Numbered from the stretch's first letter, positions 8,574 to 18,235 are shown. The stretch is 64,000 nucleotides of DNA from Paracoccaceae bacterium (GCA_014872875.1 WKFI01000021.1:186001-250000); one strand, 5' to 3'. Translations and numbers: made by a program. The notes: generated from the sequence alone by a model not told the origin.

Positions 8574-9826
8574 CGCTGAAACCGCCACCGTTGAAAAACG
8601 ATTGTTTTGCCTTGCCCGCCGGGGTGCATTGGACCCCGGTTGACGACGCGCTGACGCTTTTGCGCAGCCGTCTGCATACTGTCATAGAGACCGAGACACT
8701 TCCGTTGGCTCAGACGGCGGGTCGCGTTCTGGCTGAACCCTTGGCAGCAAGGCGTTCAAACCCGCCGCAGGCCAATACTGCCGTGGATGGTTACGGGTTC
8801 TCTGGCGCCGTCCCTGAGGGGGAGCACGTTATGCCGCTGGTTCAGGCCCGTGCTGCAGCGGGTGTTGCGCTGGAAGATACTGTTCCGCCGGGCCATGCAA
8901 TTCGGGTCCTGACCGGTGCCGCTCTACCGCAGGGAGTGGATACCGTCATTCTGGAAGAGGACGTGACCTTGGGCGATGGTGAGATCGCCTTTCGCGGGCC
9001 GCTGAAACACCGCGCAAATACCCGTGACGCGGGCGAGGACGTGGTCGCAGGTCATGATATCCTGCCCCGGGGCCGCAGGTTGACGCCAGCGGATCTGGCG
9101 CTTGCCTCGGCCACCGGATTGTCCGAGGCGGTTGTGTATCGCCCGCTTCGGGTGGCGGTTCTGTCAACCGGGGACGAGTTGGTAGAAGCCGGAGACACGG
9201 CCGCGCCGGGCCAGATCTATGACGCGAACCGGCCGATGCTGTTGGCAATGATCCAGCGCTTCGGATATGTGCCCGTTGACATGGGCCGGGTGCCGGACGA
9301 CCGGGCTGCTTTGACCGAACGGCTGAGCATGGCGGCCGATAAAGCCGATCTGATTCTAACCAGCGGCGGTGCTTCGGCCGGTGACGAAGACCATGTTTCG
9401 GCATTGTTACGCGAAGGCGGAGCTATGCAGCTGTGGCGGTTGGCGCTGAAGCCGGGCCGTCCGCTCGCTCTGGGTCTGTGGAATGGAGCGCCCGTTTTTG
9501 GTTTGCCGGGTAATCCGGTGGCCGCACTTGTCTGTGCGCTGATTTTTGCCCGACCGGCCATGGCAGTCCTGGCAGGGATGGACTGGCAAAGACCACAGGC
9601 CTTTACCCTGCCTGCCGCCTTCGAGAAGAAAAAGAAACCGGGGCGGCGCGAGTATCTGCGCGCCCGCATCCGGGACGGGCGGGTCGAGGTTTTTGCGTCA
9701 GAAGGATCTGGCCGGATCAGTGGGCTGAGCTGGGCGGAAGGCCTGGTCGAAATCAGCGATGAGGCCTGTCACATCCGACCCGGCGATCCCGTCACCTACA
9801 TTCCATATGCGAGCTTCGGGCTGTAA
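8570..9826 (+). CDS. moeA: Molybdopterin molybdenumtransferase MoeA
   Basis: 418 residues from the ATG at 8570 (ATGA overlap with the upstream gene). MoeA inserts molybdate into adenylylated molybdopterin. Visible motifs are NTAVDGYGF, GAALPQGVDTVI, LSTGDELVEAG, TSGGASAGDEDHV and GLPGNPVAALV, in family order. It is the last gene of the fdhD-mobA-mobB-moeA operon. The next gene is convergent and ends 56 bases away, with a short AATTCGCGAATT palindrome between. Confidence 0.95.
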   Translation: MTLKPPPLKNDCFALPAGVHWTPVDDALTLLRSRLHTVIETETLPLAQTAGRVLAEPLAARRSNPPQANTAVDGYGFSGAVPEGEHVMPLVQARAAAGVALEDTVPPGHAIRVLTGAALPQGVDTVILEEDVTLGDGEIAFRGPLKHRANTRDAGEDVVAGHDILPRGRRLTPADLALASATGLSEAVVYRPLRVAVLSTGDELVEAGDTAAPGQIYDANRPMLLAMIQRFGYVPVDMGRVPDDRAALTERLSMAADKADLILTSGGASAGDEDHVSALLREGGAMQLWRLALKPGRPLALGLWNGAPVFGLPGNPVAALVCALIFARPAMAVLAGMDWQRPQAFTLPAAFEKKKKPGRREYLRARIRDGRVEVFASEGSGRISGLSWAEGLVEISDEACHIRPGDPVTYIPYASFGL

Positions 9827-9882
9827 CCGGGCCAAGCGAATTCGCGAATTTTCTCGTCCGCCCATGCCATTTGTCGGGAAGA

Positions 9883-10899
9883 TCAGTCGAAGGTGCCGGC
9901 AACGCGCCCCAGCAACATGAACGCATGGGCCGTGCGGGTGGCGCTGAGCGCCGAAATCTCTTCATCCGAGGCGTTCTCCTCGAACTCGGCCAGCATTCGG
10001 TCAAACAGTCGCAGAAAATGATGTACGGCATCGCGGAAGATGGGGTCTTGTTTCATCCGCGCGTTGGTCAGGGCCAACGAGGTCCTGTCGCGCACCCCAC
10101 CCAAGGCGGCCACTTCACGGCCGCGCGCACCACCTGCGAATTGACGCCAGACATCCGGGCGCACAAGGTCCGGGCGCAGATCGTCCATATAAATGCCGTC
10201 CTGGCTGAGCAGGGTCAGCACATCCTGTGCAGCCTGGATCAATTGCCCTGCCTTACGGTCCTTCAGCGCACGGCGCAGTGCGGCAAATCCCAGTTCGTCT
10301 TCGACCGTTTCAGGGAAGTTCAGGGCGCGGATGAAATCATCCGTGGGAAGTGGTGGTGCGAGGTCTTCGGCGGCGGTTCCCAGTTCAAGAGACGGTTGTT
10401 CTTCGGTCAGCGGCGCAGGTGCAATCGGTTTGTGTATCGACCGTTGTTCACTCCGGCGGGTGCTGTGAAAGGTTGCCAGCGCGGTTTCAGTCTTCTTGGT
10501 CAGCTCGGCAATTTCATCCAGCTTCTTGGCCACAGACGGTTCGGTGGTCACCGCCGCGTTCTGCTGCTGTGTGACATAGGCGTGGCGGATCGCATCGATG
10601 GCTGATTGCAGACGCTGGCTTTCCTCGCGCATCACGCGGATCGACTTGGCCGCTGTGGCCGCTACCCAGATCATTGCCACGGGCAGGAAGATTGTCAGCA
10701 TGGTCAACAGGAATTCCAGCCCCTGAAATCCTCCGTCCGCCGGGTCCAGAATCAAAAACGCAGACGCCGCGCCCAGCCAAAGCACGCTCAGAACGATGGC
10801 TGCAATCTCGATCCCGGTGACGGAGCTTTGCCTGGGGCGGTCATAGATCCCCAGTTTTGGGCTTGTACCGTTTGGGGCGTCGGGTGCTGGACCGGTCAT
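9883..10899 (-). CDS. Hypothetical membrane protein with coiled-coil region
   Basis: A 338-residue protein. Two hydrophobic helices lie at about residues 30-50 and 60-82, followed by a charged, likely coiled-coil stretch (90-150), a Pro-rich linker (155-185) and a folded C-terminal domain (190-338) rich in helices (FIRALNFPE, LRRALKDRK). I do not recognise the family. The gene starts 14 bases after greA on the same strand, so the two are probably one operon. A cytoplasmic C-terminal domain anchored to the inner membrane is the simplest topology. Confidence 0.75.
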   Translation of the reverse strand: MTGPAPDAPNGTSPKLGIYDRPRQSSVTGIEIAAIVLSVLWLGAASAFLILDPADGGFQGLEFLLTMLTIFLPVAMIWVAATAAKSIRVMREESQRLQSAIDAIRHAYVTQQQNAAVTTEPSVAKKLDEIAELTKKTETALATFHSTRRSEQRSIHKPIAPAPLTEEQPSLELGTAAEDLAPPLPTDDFIRALNFPETVEDELGFAALRRALKDRKAGQLIQAAQDVLTLLSQDGIYMDDLRPDLVRPDVWRQFAGGARGREVAALGGVRDRTSLALTNARMKQDPIFRDAVHHFLRLFDRMLAEFEENASDEEISALSATRTAHAFMLLGRVAGTFD

Positions 10900-10913
10900 G
10901 CCTCGATCCCCGA

Positions 10914-11384
10914 TCAGGAGTACTTGATGTCCAGAACTTCGTAGGAGCGCAGCCCGCCAGGCGTGCGCACTTCGACACTGTCACCTTCTTCCTTGCCGAT
11001 GAGCGCGCGTGCGATGGGCGACTTGATGTTCAGGAGACCGTTTTCGATGTTGGCCTCGTGTTCGCCCACGATCTGCCATGTCTTTTCTTCGTCGGTGTCT
11101 TCGTCCACCAGCGTGACTTTGGCGCCGAATTTGATCGAACCGGACAGTTTGGTCGGATCAATAACGTCGGCCAGCGACAGGATGCCTTCCAATTCCTTGA
11201 TGCGGCCTTCGATGAAGGACTGCTTTTCACGCGCGGAATGGTATTCGGCGTTTTCCGACAGATCACCCAGTTCACGGGCTTCGGCAATGGCCTGAATGAT
11301 GGCCGGGCGTTCAACCGATTTCAGGTTCTTCAGCTCTGCTTCCAGCGCGGCAAAGCCAGGGGGCGTCATCGGGATCTTTTCCAT
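10914..11384 (-). CDS. greA: Transcription elongation factor GreA
   Basis: 156 residues, the usual GreA length, starting at ATG 11384. GreA rescues backtracked RNA polymerase by stimulating transcript cleavage. The N-terminal coiled coil carries [13 protein letters not shown] and the acidic tip segment [13 protein letters not shown], and the C-terminal FKBP-like domain carries [15 protein letters not shown] longer frame upstream to 11549 is not supported, since the conserved protein begins here. Confidence 0.96.
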   Translation of the reverse strand: MEKIPMTPPGFAALEAELKNLKSVERPAIIQAIAEARELGDLSENAEYHSAREKQSFIEGRIKELEGILSLADVIDPTKLSGSIKFGAKVTLVDEDTDEEKTWQIVGEHEANIENGLLNIKSPIARALIGKEEGDSVEVRTPGGLRSYEVLDIKYS

Positions 11385-11612
11385 CGGTTCTCTTTTTTCT
11401 TGTGCGTTCTTGGTCCACGGAATGCCAGCGCCCCGTCGCTGAAAGCGCGGGGCGACCGGTTGGGTTATCTGGTACCTGACCCAATCAAGGGGGCGAATGC
11501 AAGAGAAAGCGGACCCTAGAAAGGCATGGATTGCCGCCGATGACGCCATTTGTGCGAGTCCTTGCGCATGGCCCGTCTCCAGCGATCAGGCGGGGTGCAA
11601 AGCCACAACACT

Positions 11613-11993
11613 TCAATCATATTGCACCAGCTCGAATTCGATCCCGTTTTCGTCTTCGAAATAGAACCGACGTCCAGGCTCGTAATCCGCATGGCTGTAG
11701 GTCGAAAACCCGTGCTTTTTGACAACCGATTCGGCTGCATCGAGGTCTTCGACGACTACACCGACATGGTTCAGCCCACCTTTGATTCCGTAGCTGTTCG
11801 GAGCCTCTGAAAGGGCCTGCTGCGGGCTGTAGAGGGCGACATAGCTGGTGTCACTGCCGACATGTACGGAATGCCCACCGTGAATGGCATCGCCGGACCA
11901 ACGGACATGCCAACCAAATACCTCTGCCATCCACGCGGCTGTAGCTTGGGGGTTCGCCACGGTGATGTTGGTGTGTTCCACAAATGCGTTCAT
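11613..11993 (-). CDS. VOC family (glyoxalase/dioxygenase-fold) protein
   Basis: 126 residues with the paired beta-alpha-beta-beta-beta layout of the vicinal-oxygen-chelate family. Candidate metal ligands are in EHTNITV (His7), LNHVGVVV and FELVQYD. Substrate unknown. It is divergent from soxR, and the shared region carries a 19-bp-spacer promoter pointing at this gene, which suggests SoxR activates it under redox stress. A detoxification role is therefore likely but inferred. Confidence 0.88.
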   Translation of the reverse strand: MNAFVEHTNITVANPQATAAWMAEVFGWHVRWSGDAIHGGHSVHVGSDTSYVALYSPQQALSEAPNSYGIKGGLNHVGVVVEDLDAAESVVKKHGFSTYSHADYEPGRRFYFEDENGIEFELVQYD

Positions 11994-12046
11994 GTCAGAT
12001 CCTTTCCTTTGCCGTAAATCGGCTTGGTTTTGAGTTGCCCGACTTA

Positions 12047-12077
12047 TTGGTAATTTCTAAACCTAACTTTAGGTCAA
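12047..12077 (-). promoter_or_regulatory. Probable SoxR operator and VOC-gene promoter
   Basis: On the minus strand TTGACC (12077-12072) and TACCAA (12052-12047) are separated by 19 bp, the elongated spacer used by MerR-family activators. A palindrome ACCTAA-CT-TTAGGT (12061-12074) lies within the spacer. This fits SoxR distorting the promoter of the divergent VOC gene. The arm sequence differs from the enterobacterial SoxR box, so the match is by architecture. Confidence 0.65.
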
Positions 12078-12097
12078 GAAAATTTTCTGAGGGCATC

Positions 12098-12562
12098 ATG
12101 GCACAGGCAGGCTTGTCAATCGGAGCTTTGGCAGAACGGACCGGGTTGGCCGTTTCAGCTATTCGTTACTACGAATCAAAGGGATTGATTGCCCCTTGGC
12201 GGAATGCGGGGGGGCAGCGTCGTTTCCACCGGGCGGATATCCGGCGGCTGAGCTTTGTGATGATCGCGCAGCAGTTCGGGTTTTCCCTGCCAGAGATCCG
12301 AGAACTCTTGGCCACTCTGCCGGGTAAACGGACCCCGACCCCGGAGGACTGGAATGCCATCAGCAGAACTTTTCGCGACCGTTTGGACCAGCGAATCGAA
12401 ACACTGCAGAAACTGCGCGACAATTTGGATGGCTGTATTGGCTGTGGATGCCTGTCCCTTCCAAAATGCAACCTATATAACCCTGATGACCGCGCCGCAT
12501 CGCGTGGAAAAGGGCCGAGATACCTGATGGGCGACCCCCCCGTGACGGAAAGCGAAGCGTGA
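12098..12562 (+). CDS. soxR: Redox-sensitive transcriptional activator SoxR
   Basis: 154 residues from ATG 12098. The MerR-type winged helix spans about 7-75 (SIGALAERTGLAVSAIRYYE, then RFHRADIRRL), followed by a dimerisation helix. The [2Fe-2S] cluster cysteines are C113, C116, C118 and C124 in the CxxCxCxxxxxC pattern that defines SoxR. Oxidation of the cluster by redox-cycling compounds switches on target promoters. No soxS is present; in alphaproteobacteria SoxR usually acts directly, and the divergent VOC gene is the obvious target. Confidence 0.95.
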   Translation: MAQAGLSIGALAERTGLAVSAIRYYESKGLIAPWRNAGGQRRFHRADIRRLSFVMIAQQFGFSLPEIRELLATLPGKRTPTPEDWNAISRTFRDRLDQRIETLQKLRDNLDGCIGCGCLSLPKCNLYNPDDRAASRGKGPRYLMGDPPVTESEA

Positions 12563-12735
12563 TTGACGAATTTTGTGGATAGGATGTGCGGAAAACCCTG
12601 TCTTCTAAGGGGTAACGCAGAGTTTTGATTGACGTTCATACGTGCAGAACGGTAATCAACCGCGAACCAAAAATGCGCCCACATACGTTTCTCGGGTGGG
12701 GCCAGTAGCGAACAGTTAGCCAAGGAGCGCCACAT

Positions 12736-14385
12736 ATGGCCGAGATTGAACGCGAAGCGATGGAATATGACGTAGTGATCGTGGGCGCCGGGCCCGCTGG
12801 TCTGTCAGCTGCCATTCGCCTCAAGCAGCTGGATGCCGACCTCGATGTGGTCGTGCTGGAAAAGGGCTCGGAAGTCGGCGCTCACATCCTGTCGGGTGCG
12901 GTCCTGGACCCTTGTGGTCTGGATGCATTGATCCCGGACTGGAAGGAAAAAGGCGCGCCGCTTAACGTTCCGGTGGAAGAAGACAACTTCTACATGTTGG
13001 GAGAGGCCGGTCAGGTTCGTATCCCGAACGCACCCATGCCGCCGCTGATGAACAACCACGGCAATTACATCGTCTCCATGGGCAATGTCTGCCGTTGGAT
13101 GGCGGAACAAGCCGAAGAGCTGGGTGTTGAGATCTTCCCGGGAATGGCCTGTTCGGAGCTGGTTTACGGCGACAATGGCGAAGTCAAAGGCGTCGTCGCC
13201 GGCGTCTTTGGTCTGGAAGCTGATGGATCCTATGGCCCGAACACCGAGCCGGGGATGGAGCTGCACGGCAAATATGTCTTCCTGTCCGAAGGTGTGCGGG
13301 GCTCTCTGTCCAAGGAAGTCATTGCCAAATACGACCTTTCCAAAGGGAAAGAGCCTCAGAAATACGGCGTTGGCATGAAAGAGATCTGGGAGATCGACCC
13401 TGCCAAGCACAAAGAAGGCACCGTCACCCACACGATGGGCTGGCCGCTGGGTTCGAACGCGGGCGGTGGGTCTTTCATCTACCATCTGGACAACAACCAA
13501 GTTTACGTCGGCTTCGTGGTTCACCTGAACTACAAGAACCCGCACCTGTTCCCTTACATGGAGTTCCAGCGCTTCAAGCATCACCCGATGGTGGCGGAGC
13601 TGCTGGAAGGCGGTAAGCGCGTGGCCTATGGCGCCCGTGCAATCACCGAAGGCGGCTATCAGTCGATGCCCAAGCTTGTCGCACCGGGCGTTGCGCTGCT
13701 GGGCTGCTCGGCGGGCATGGTCAACGTCCCGCGCATCAAGGGCAACCACAACGCGATGCTGTCGGGTAAGGCTGCCGCTGAATCCGCCTATGCCGCGATC
13801 AAGGCAGACCGTTCGGGCGATGAACTGAACGACTATGAAACCGAAGTCCGCGATGGCGCCATCGGCAAGGACCTGAAAATGGTTCGCAACGTCAAGCCGA
13901 TGTGGTCGAAATGGGGCCTTACTGCCTCTCTCGCGCTGGGTGGTCTGGACATGTGGACCAACAACCTGTTCGGCTTCTCGATGTTCGGTACTCTTGGTCA
14001 CGGCAAGAACGACGCGCAGTCCACAGAAGAGGCTTCCAAGCACAAGCCGATCGATTACCCGAAACCCGATGGCAAGCTGTCTTTCGATCGTTTGACCAAC
14101 GTGTCCTTCGCAATGACCAACCACGAGGAAAGCCAGCCTTGCCACTTGCGATTGGCTGATCCGGCAAAACCGGTGCAGTTCACCTTGCCCAAATATGCCG
14201 AACCGGCGCAGCGCTATTGCCCGGCCGGGGTGTATGAAGTTGTCGAAAAGGACGGTCAGCCCGAATTCGTGGTGAACTTCCAGAACTGCGTTCACTGTAA
14301 AACCTGCGACATCAAGGATCCGGCCCAGAACATCACCTGGACTACGCCTCAGGGCGGCGATGGGCCGAACTACCCAAACATGTAA
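12736..14385 (+). CDS. Electron transfer flavoprotein-ubiquinone oxidoreductase
   Basis: 549 residues with AAGGAG before the ATG. It passes electrons from reduced ETF (from acyl-CoA and other dehydrogenases) to ubiquinone at the inner membrane. The FAD-binding GAGPAG is at 17-22. The C-terminal [4Fe-4S] ligands are C495 and the NCVHCKTC group (C518, C521, C524). Length and motif order match full-length ETF-QO of mitochondria and proteobacteria. It appears to be monocistronic and ends before a strong terminator. Confidence 0.96.
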   Translation: MAEIEREAMEYDVVIVGAGPAGLSAAIRLKQLDADLDVVVLEKGSEVGAHILSGAVLDPCGLDALIPDWKEKGAPLNVPVEEDNFYMLGEAGQVRIPNAPMPPLMNNHGNYIVSMGNVCRWMAEQAEELGVEIFPGMACSELVYGDNGEVKGVVAGVFGLEADGSYGPNTEPGMELHGKYVFLSEGVRGSLSKEVIAKYDLSKGKEPQKYGVGMKEIWEIDPAKHKEGTVTHTMGWPLGSNAGGGSFIYHLDNNQVYVGFVVHLNYKNPHLFPYMEFQRFKHHPMVAELLEGGKRVAYGARAITEGGYQSMPKLVAPGVALLGCSAGMVNVPRIKGNHNAMLSGKAAAESAYAAIKADRSGDELNDYETEVRDGAIGKDLKMVRNVKPMWSKWGLTASLALGGLDMWTNNLFGFSMFGTLGHGKNDAQSTEEASKHKPIDYPKPDGKLSFDRLTNVSFAMTNHEESQPCHLRLADPAKPVQFTLPKYAEPAQRYCPAGVYEVVEKDGQPEFVVNFQNCVHCKTCDIKDPAQNITWTTPQGGDGPNYPNM

Positions 14386-14410
14386 GTCTGAGGCACCTCA
14401 GAAAGTTCAG

Positions 14411-14445
14411 ACACGCCGGGCGGTATCTGCCCGGCGTGTTTCGTT
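14411..14445 (+). terminator. Rho-independent terminator after ETF-QO gene
   Basis: An 11-bp perfect stem ACACGCCGGGC / GCCCGGCGTGT (14411-14421 with 14429-14439), 7-base loop, then TTCGTTT. Confidence 0.85.
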
Positions 14446-14567
14446 TCAAAGGTCACGATTGCGGCAGAATACCGAGCATTTCAGGCGAAGAGAGCAGGTC
14501 GCCATTGCCTCCTTTCGACCAAGGGCCTAGCTTGTTCAAAAGACCAACCTGTGAGGCAGTAAACCCG

Positions 14568-16289
14568 GTGTTTTTTCCCATCAGACGTGCCGCTTCGGCG
14601 ATTCTGGCCCTTTCCCTGACAACCGCTCCGCTGGCCCTTCAGGCCGAAGAGAACTTAGGTGCCTATCTGGCTGGCCGTCAGGCGTTGTTCGACAGCAATT
14701 ATGATGAGGCCGCCAAGTATTACACGCGCGCACTGACAGCGGATCCGCAGAATCCGGCACTTCTGGAAAACCTGACGCTTTCACAATTGGCGCAGGGTAA
14801 TATCGAACGGGCACTTCCTGTCGCGCAACAAATGGAACGTCTGGGACTGCGCAGCCAGATTGCCCATATGGTGATTGCCGCAGGGCTGATTCAGGCCGAA
14901 GACTATGAAACGCTCCTTGCCCGTAACCCCGAAGAACAGGGTGTAAGCCCACTGGTCGATGGATTGACCCGCGGTTGGGCGCTTCTAGGTCAAGGGTCGG
15001 TTTCGGAAGCCTTGGCGCATTTCGATGCTTTGGCCGAAGAGCAGGGATTGCGCAGCTTTGCCCTGTTGCACAAGGCTTTTGCGCTGGGCGCGGTCGGCGA
15101 TTACGAAGGCGCAGAGGAGATGTTTGCAGCGGACGGAGCGCAGCTTTCGCATATCTCGCGCCGAGCCGCGATTGCTCGGGCACAGATTTTGTCGCAGCTC
15201 GGTCGCAATGAGGACGCGCTGGAGATGATGGCAGACCTCTTTGGCGCCAATTTCGATCCGGGCCTGACCGCAATTGCCGATCGGTTGGCTGGGGGAGAAA
15301 GTGTTTCCTTTGATATAGCGCCAACGGTTCTCGACGGAATGGCCGAGGTGTTTTTTACCATCGGAGCTGTGCTGAACGGTGAAGCGGAGGATGACTACGC
15401 GCTGGTCTATGCACAGGTTGCCAAGACGCTGCGCCCGGAGCATGTAGACGCAATTCTGCTGAGTGCAGAACTTCTGGACCAGCTAGGGCAGTACGACCTG
15501 GCAGACCAGACCTACAAGGCAGTACCGAAGGAACATCCTGACTATCATGCAGCCGAACTTGGCCGGGCCGAAGCTCTGCGCCGCGCCGCCAAGCCGGATG
15601 CCGCGATCGAAGTGCTTGAACAATTGGCGCGCGGGTATCCCACTCTACCGGCGGTACATATGGCGCTGGGGGACCTTCAGCGTCAGGAGGAAAACTACGC
15701 CAAGGCCGTTTTGGCCTATGACCGCGCGTTGGAGTTCACCGAACCAGATGCCGGTGCTCGTTGGTTCATCCTGTATGCCCGAGGTATTTGCCATGAACGG
15801 TTGAAGAATTGGCCATTGGCCGAGGCAGACTTCCGTGCGGCGCTGGAACTGAACCCGGATCAACCGCAGGTTCTGAACTATCTGGGGTATTCTCTGGTCG
15901 AACGACGCGAAAAGCTGGACGAAGCGCTGGACATGATCGAACGGGCCGTCGCTGCCCGACCCGAAAGCGGCTACATCGTCGATAGTTTGGGTTGGGTGCT
16001 CTATCGCTTGGGTCGTTATGACGAGGCGGTTGGACATATGGAGCGTGCGGTTGAATTGATGCCTGTGGACCCAGTGGTCAATGATCACTTGGGGGACGTC
16101 TATTGGGCGGTGGGCCGTTATCGCGAGGCGGAGTTCCAATGGAGCCGGGCGCTGTCCTTTATCGACCCCGAGGATACTGATGGTGAAGCCGATCCGGTGC
16201 GCATTCGCCGGAAGCTCGAAATCGGCCTTGATCAGGTTTTGGCCGAGGAAGGCGCCGCACCTCTGAAAGTGGCTGATGATGAAGGTTGA
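14568..16289 (+). CDS. Exported tetratricopeptide-repeat protein
   Basis: About 573 residues from GTG 14568, chosen because it gives a compact signal peptide ending LQA-E. An in-frame TTG at 14532 with AAGGG six bases upstream is an alternative. The mature protein consists of TPR helices (ALTADPQNPALLENL, AELGRAEALRRA, ALELNPDQPQVLNYLG, GYIVDSLGWVLYRLG, PVVNDHLGDVYWAVG), with the best-defined repeats in the C-terminal half. It probably scaffolds other proteins in the periplasm. The 3' end overlaps ispE by 14 bases. Confidence 0.85.
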   Translation: MFFPIRRAASAILALSLTTAPLALQAEENLGAYLAGRQALFDSNYDEAAKYYTRALTADPQNPALLENLTLSQLAQGNIERALPVAQQMERLGLRSQIAHMVIAAGLIQAEDYETLLARNPEEQGVSPLVDGLTRGWALLGQGSVSEALAHFDALAEEQGLRSFALLHKAFALGAVGDYEGAEEMFAADGAQLSHISRRAAIARAQILSQLGRNEDALEMMADLFGANFDPGLTAIADRLAGGESVSFDIAPTVLDGMAEVFFTIGAVLNGEAEDDYALVYAQVAKTLRPEHVDAILLSAELLDQLGQYDLADQTYKAVPKEHPDYHAAELGRAEALRRAAKPDAAIEVLEQLARGYPTLPAVHMALGDLQRQEENYAKAVLAYDRALEFTEPDAGARWFILYARGICHERLKNWPLAEADFRAALELNPDQPQVLNYLGYSLVERREKLDEALDMIERAVAARPESGYIVDSLGWVLYRLGRYDEAVGHMERAVELMPVDPVVNDHLGDVYWAVGRYREAEFQWSRALSFIDPEDTDGEADPVRIRRKLEIGLDQVLAEEGAAPLKVADDEG

Positions 16290-17091
16290 GGCATTTGCCC
16301 CGGCCAAGATCAACCTGACCCTTCATGTGACCGGCCAACGTGACGATGACTATCATTTGCTGGATTCGCTGGTCGTTTTTGCCGATATCGGAGATCGTTT
16401 GACCCTGACACCGGGGTTGGAGATGACACTGGACGTAACCGGCCCTCAGGCTGTCGGCGTGCCGGCGGATGACCGCAATCTGGTTTGGAAGGCGGCTTCG
16501 GGGATTGGTTGGACTGGCCATATTCACCTGCACAAAGAGCTTCCCAACGGGGCGGGGCTGGGGGGTGGCTCGTCTGACGCTGCGTGCGTTTTGCGGGCCT
16601 CGGGGCACAAGATTTCCGAGGACTTTCCACTTTCTTTAGGGGCAGATGTGCCCATTTGTGTGTTGGGCAAGGCTGCGCGCATGCAAGGAATCGGCGAACA
16701 GATAACTTCTGTCACCTTGCCGTCTTTGCCAGCTCTGCTGGTCAATCCCGGCATAGCTGTGCCTACGGGTCCGGTCTTCAAGGCGCTGCAATGCCGTGAC
16801 AATCCGCAGATGCCGGAGTGCATACCGGAATTTGCCAGTGCCGAGGAGTGCGCCGTCTGGCTTGAAGATCAACGCAATGATCTGGAAACTCCGGCGATAG
16901 CCGTGGCGCCTGAGATCGAACTGGTTCTGCGTGAACTGGGGCAGACGCGCGAGTCTCTGCTCACCCGGATGTCTGGCTCTGGGGCTACCTGTTTCGCGCT
17001 ATACCCGACAATGAAAGCTGCCCACATGGCCGCCTACGAGATCGAGGCCGCCCATCCGGGTTGGTGGTGCAGGGTGACCCAGCTGACATAG
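16276..17091 (+). CDS. ispE: 4-diphosphocytidyl-2-C-methyl-D-erythritol kinase IspE
   Basis: 271 residues. IspE phosphorylates CDP-methylerythritol in the MEP route to isopentenyl diphosphate. The N-terminal APAKINLTLHV and the GHMP-kinase ATP loop NGAGLGGGSSDAA are present, and a C-terminal MSGSGATCF closes the family pattern. Two adjacent ATGs exist (16276 and 16279). The gene overlaps the TPR gene. A polyprenyl diphosphate synthase gene lies just downstream on the other strand, so isoprenoid supply genes are neighbours. Confidence 0.94.
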   Translation: MMKVEAFAPAKINLTLHVTGQRDDDYHLLDSLVVFADIGDRLTLTPGLEMTLDVTGPQAVGVPADDRNLVWKAASGIGWTGHIHLHKELPNGAGLGGGSSDAACVLRASGHKISEDFPLSLGADVPICVLGKAARMQGIGEQITSVTLPSLPALLVNPGIAVPTGPVFKALQCRDNPQMPECIPEFASAEECAVWLEDQRNDLETPAIAVAPEIELVLRELGQTRESLLTRMSGSGATCFALYPTMKAAHMAAYEIEAAHPGWWCRVTQLT

Positions 17092-17233
17092 ATCGCAGAC
17101 GCCTACATTCGCTGGTGAAGCGGCACCTTGTAAACCGCTCCAGACCGTCTTCTCGTCTAGTTGTTTTCTCGGATTAGGTCGCGCGCCAAAGGGCAGCGCC
17201 CTAATGACCAGCGGCGGATTGTGCCGAACCCAG

Positions 17234-18235
17234 TTAGTTCAACCGCGCAACCACGTAGTCAGCCAGATCATGCAGCATGGCCCGGATCGGATGTTCCGGC
17301 ATCTGCAGGATCGCTGCCTTAGCTTTGGCGGCCCAGGCATTTGCATCGTCACGGGTGGCGGCGAGAGTGTCGTATTTTTCCATCAACGCCATTGCGTGCT
17401 CCAGGTCGCCCTCTTCTTGGCGGCCCTTTTCGATGGTGCGGACCCAGAAGGCGCGCTCTTCATCGGTGGCTTGTGCCACCGCCTTGATCACTGGCAAGGT
17501 TAGTTTTCGTTCGCGGAAGTCATCGCCCACGTTCTTACCGGTCGTCTTGGCATCACCTTGGTAATCCAACAGGTCGTCGGCAATCTGAAAAGCAATTCCC
17601 AGCGCATCGCCATAGTTGAACAGGGCCTGAACCCCATCCTCCGTTGCGCCCGCGATGACACCGCCAACCTCGGTCGCAGCTGAAAACAGCGCAGCCGTCT
17701 TGCCGCGTACCACTTGCAGGTAAATCGACTCGTCGGTGCGTAGATCGGTGGCCGCTGTCATCTGCAGCACCTCTCCTTCGGCGATCGTGGCCGAGGCATT
17801 GGCCAGAATGTCCAGAACCCGCAGCGACCCGGTTTCCACCATCAACTGGAAGCTGCGTGAAAACAGGTAGTCGCCCACCAGGACCGAGCTCTTGTTGTCC
17901 CACAGCAGGTTCGCCGTGGGCCGTCCGCGACGTTGTGCGCTTTCATCGACAACGTCGTCATGCAGCAGTGTTGCGGTGTGAATGAATTCGACGGTCGCAG
18001 CCAGGCGGACGGCATGGTCCCCTTCGTAGCCGCAGAGTTTTGCCGCTGCCAAGGTCAGCATCGGACGAAGGCGTTTGCCGCCCGCTTCGACCAGATGCGC
18101 GGTCACTTCGGGGATGCGCGGTGCATGCTCCGAAGCCATCCGGGTCCGGATCAGTTCATTGACTTTGCCCATTTCGGCAGCCAGCACGTCCGCCAGCAGT
18201 TCATGAGGTTTTTGAGCCAGCCCGCTGTCCATCAC
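17234..18235 (-). CDS. ispB: Long-chain polyprenyl diphosphate synthase
   Basis: 333 residues of the trans-prenyltransferase family. The first Asp-rich motif is at D93-D94-V-V-D97 and the second at D220-D221-L-L-D224. The GGKRLRP motif near 52-58 binds isopentenyl diphosphate. Such enzymes make the octa- or decaprenyl tail of ubiquinone; chain length cannot be fixed by eye, though alphaproteobacteria of this group use Q-10. It is divergent from the DUF2007 gene, 52 bases apart. Confidence 0.92.
   Translation of the reverse strand: MMDSGLAQKPHELLADVLAAEMGKVNELIRTRMASEHAPRIPEVTAHLVEAGGKRLRPMLTLAAAKLCGYEGDHAVRLAATVEFIHTATLLHDDVVDESAQRRGRPTANLLWDNKSSVLVGDYLFSRSFQLMVETGSLRVLDILANASATIAEGEVLQMTAATDLRTDESIYLQVVRGKTAALFSAATEVGGVIAGATEDGVQALFNYGDALGIAFQIADDLLDYQGDAKTTGKNVGDDFRERKLTLPVIKAVAQATDEERAFWVRTIEKGRQEEGDLEHAMALMEKYDTLAATRDDANAWAAKAKAAILQMPEHPIRAMLHDLADYVVARLN

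Noticed and set aside
9838-9853. AATTCGCGAATT palindrome between moeA and the convergent gene
   Set aside because: Too short and AT-rich to be a confident terminator; possibly chance.
17092-17233. tRNA-like fragments (GGTGAAGCGG, CTTGTAAACCG) after ispE
   Set aside because: No TPsiC arm, no acceptor stem and no CCA end; the pieces do not fold into a cloverleaf. Nested hairpins with GGGC/GCCC and ATTAGG/CCTAAT at 17173-17205 are likelier a transcript end.
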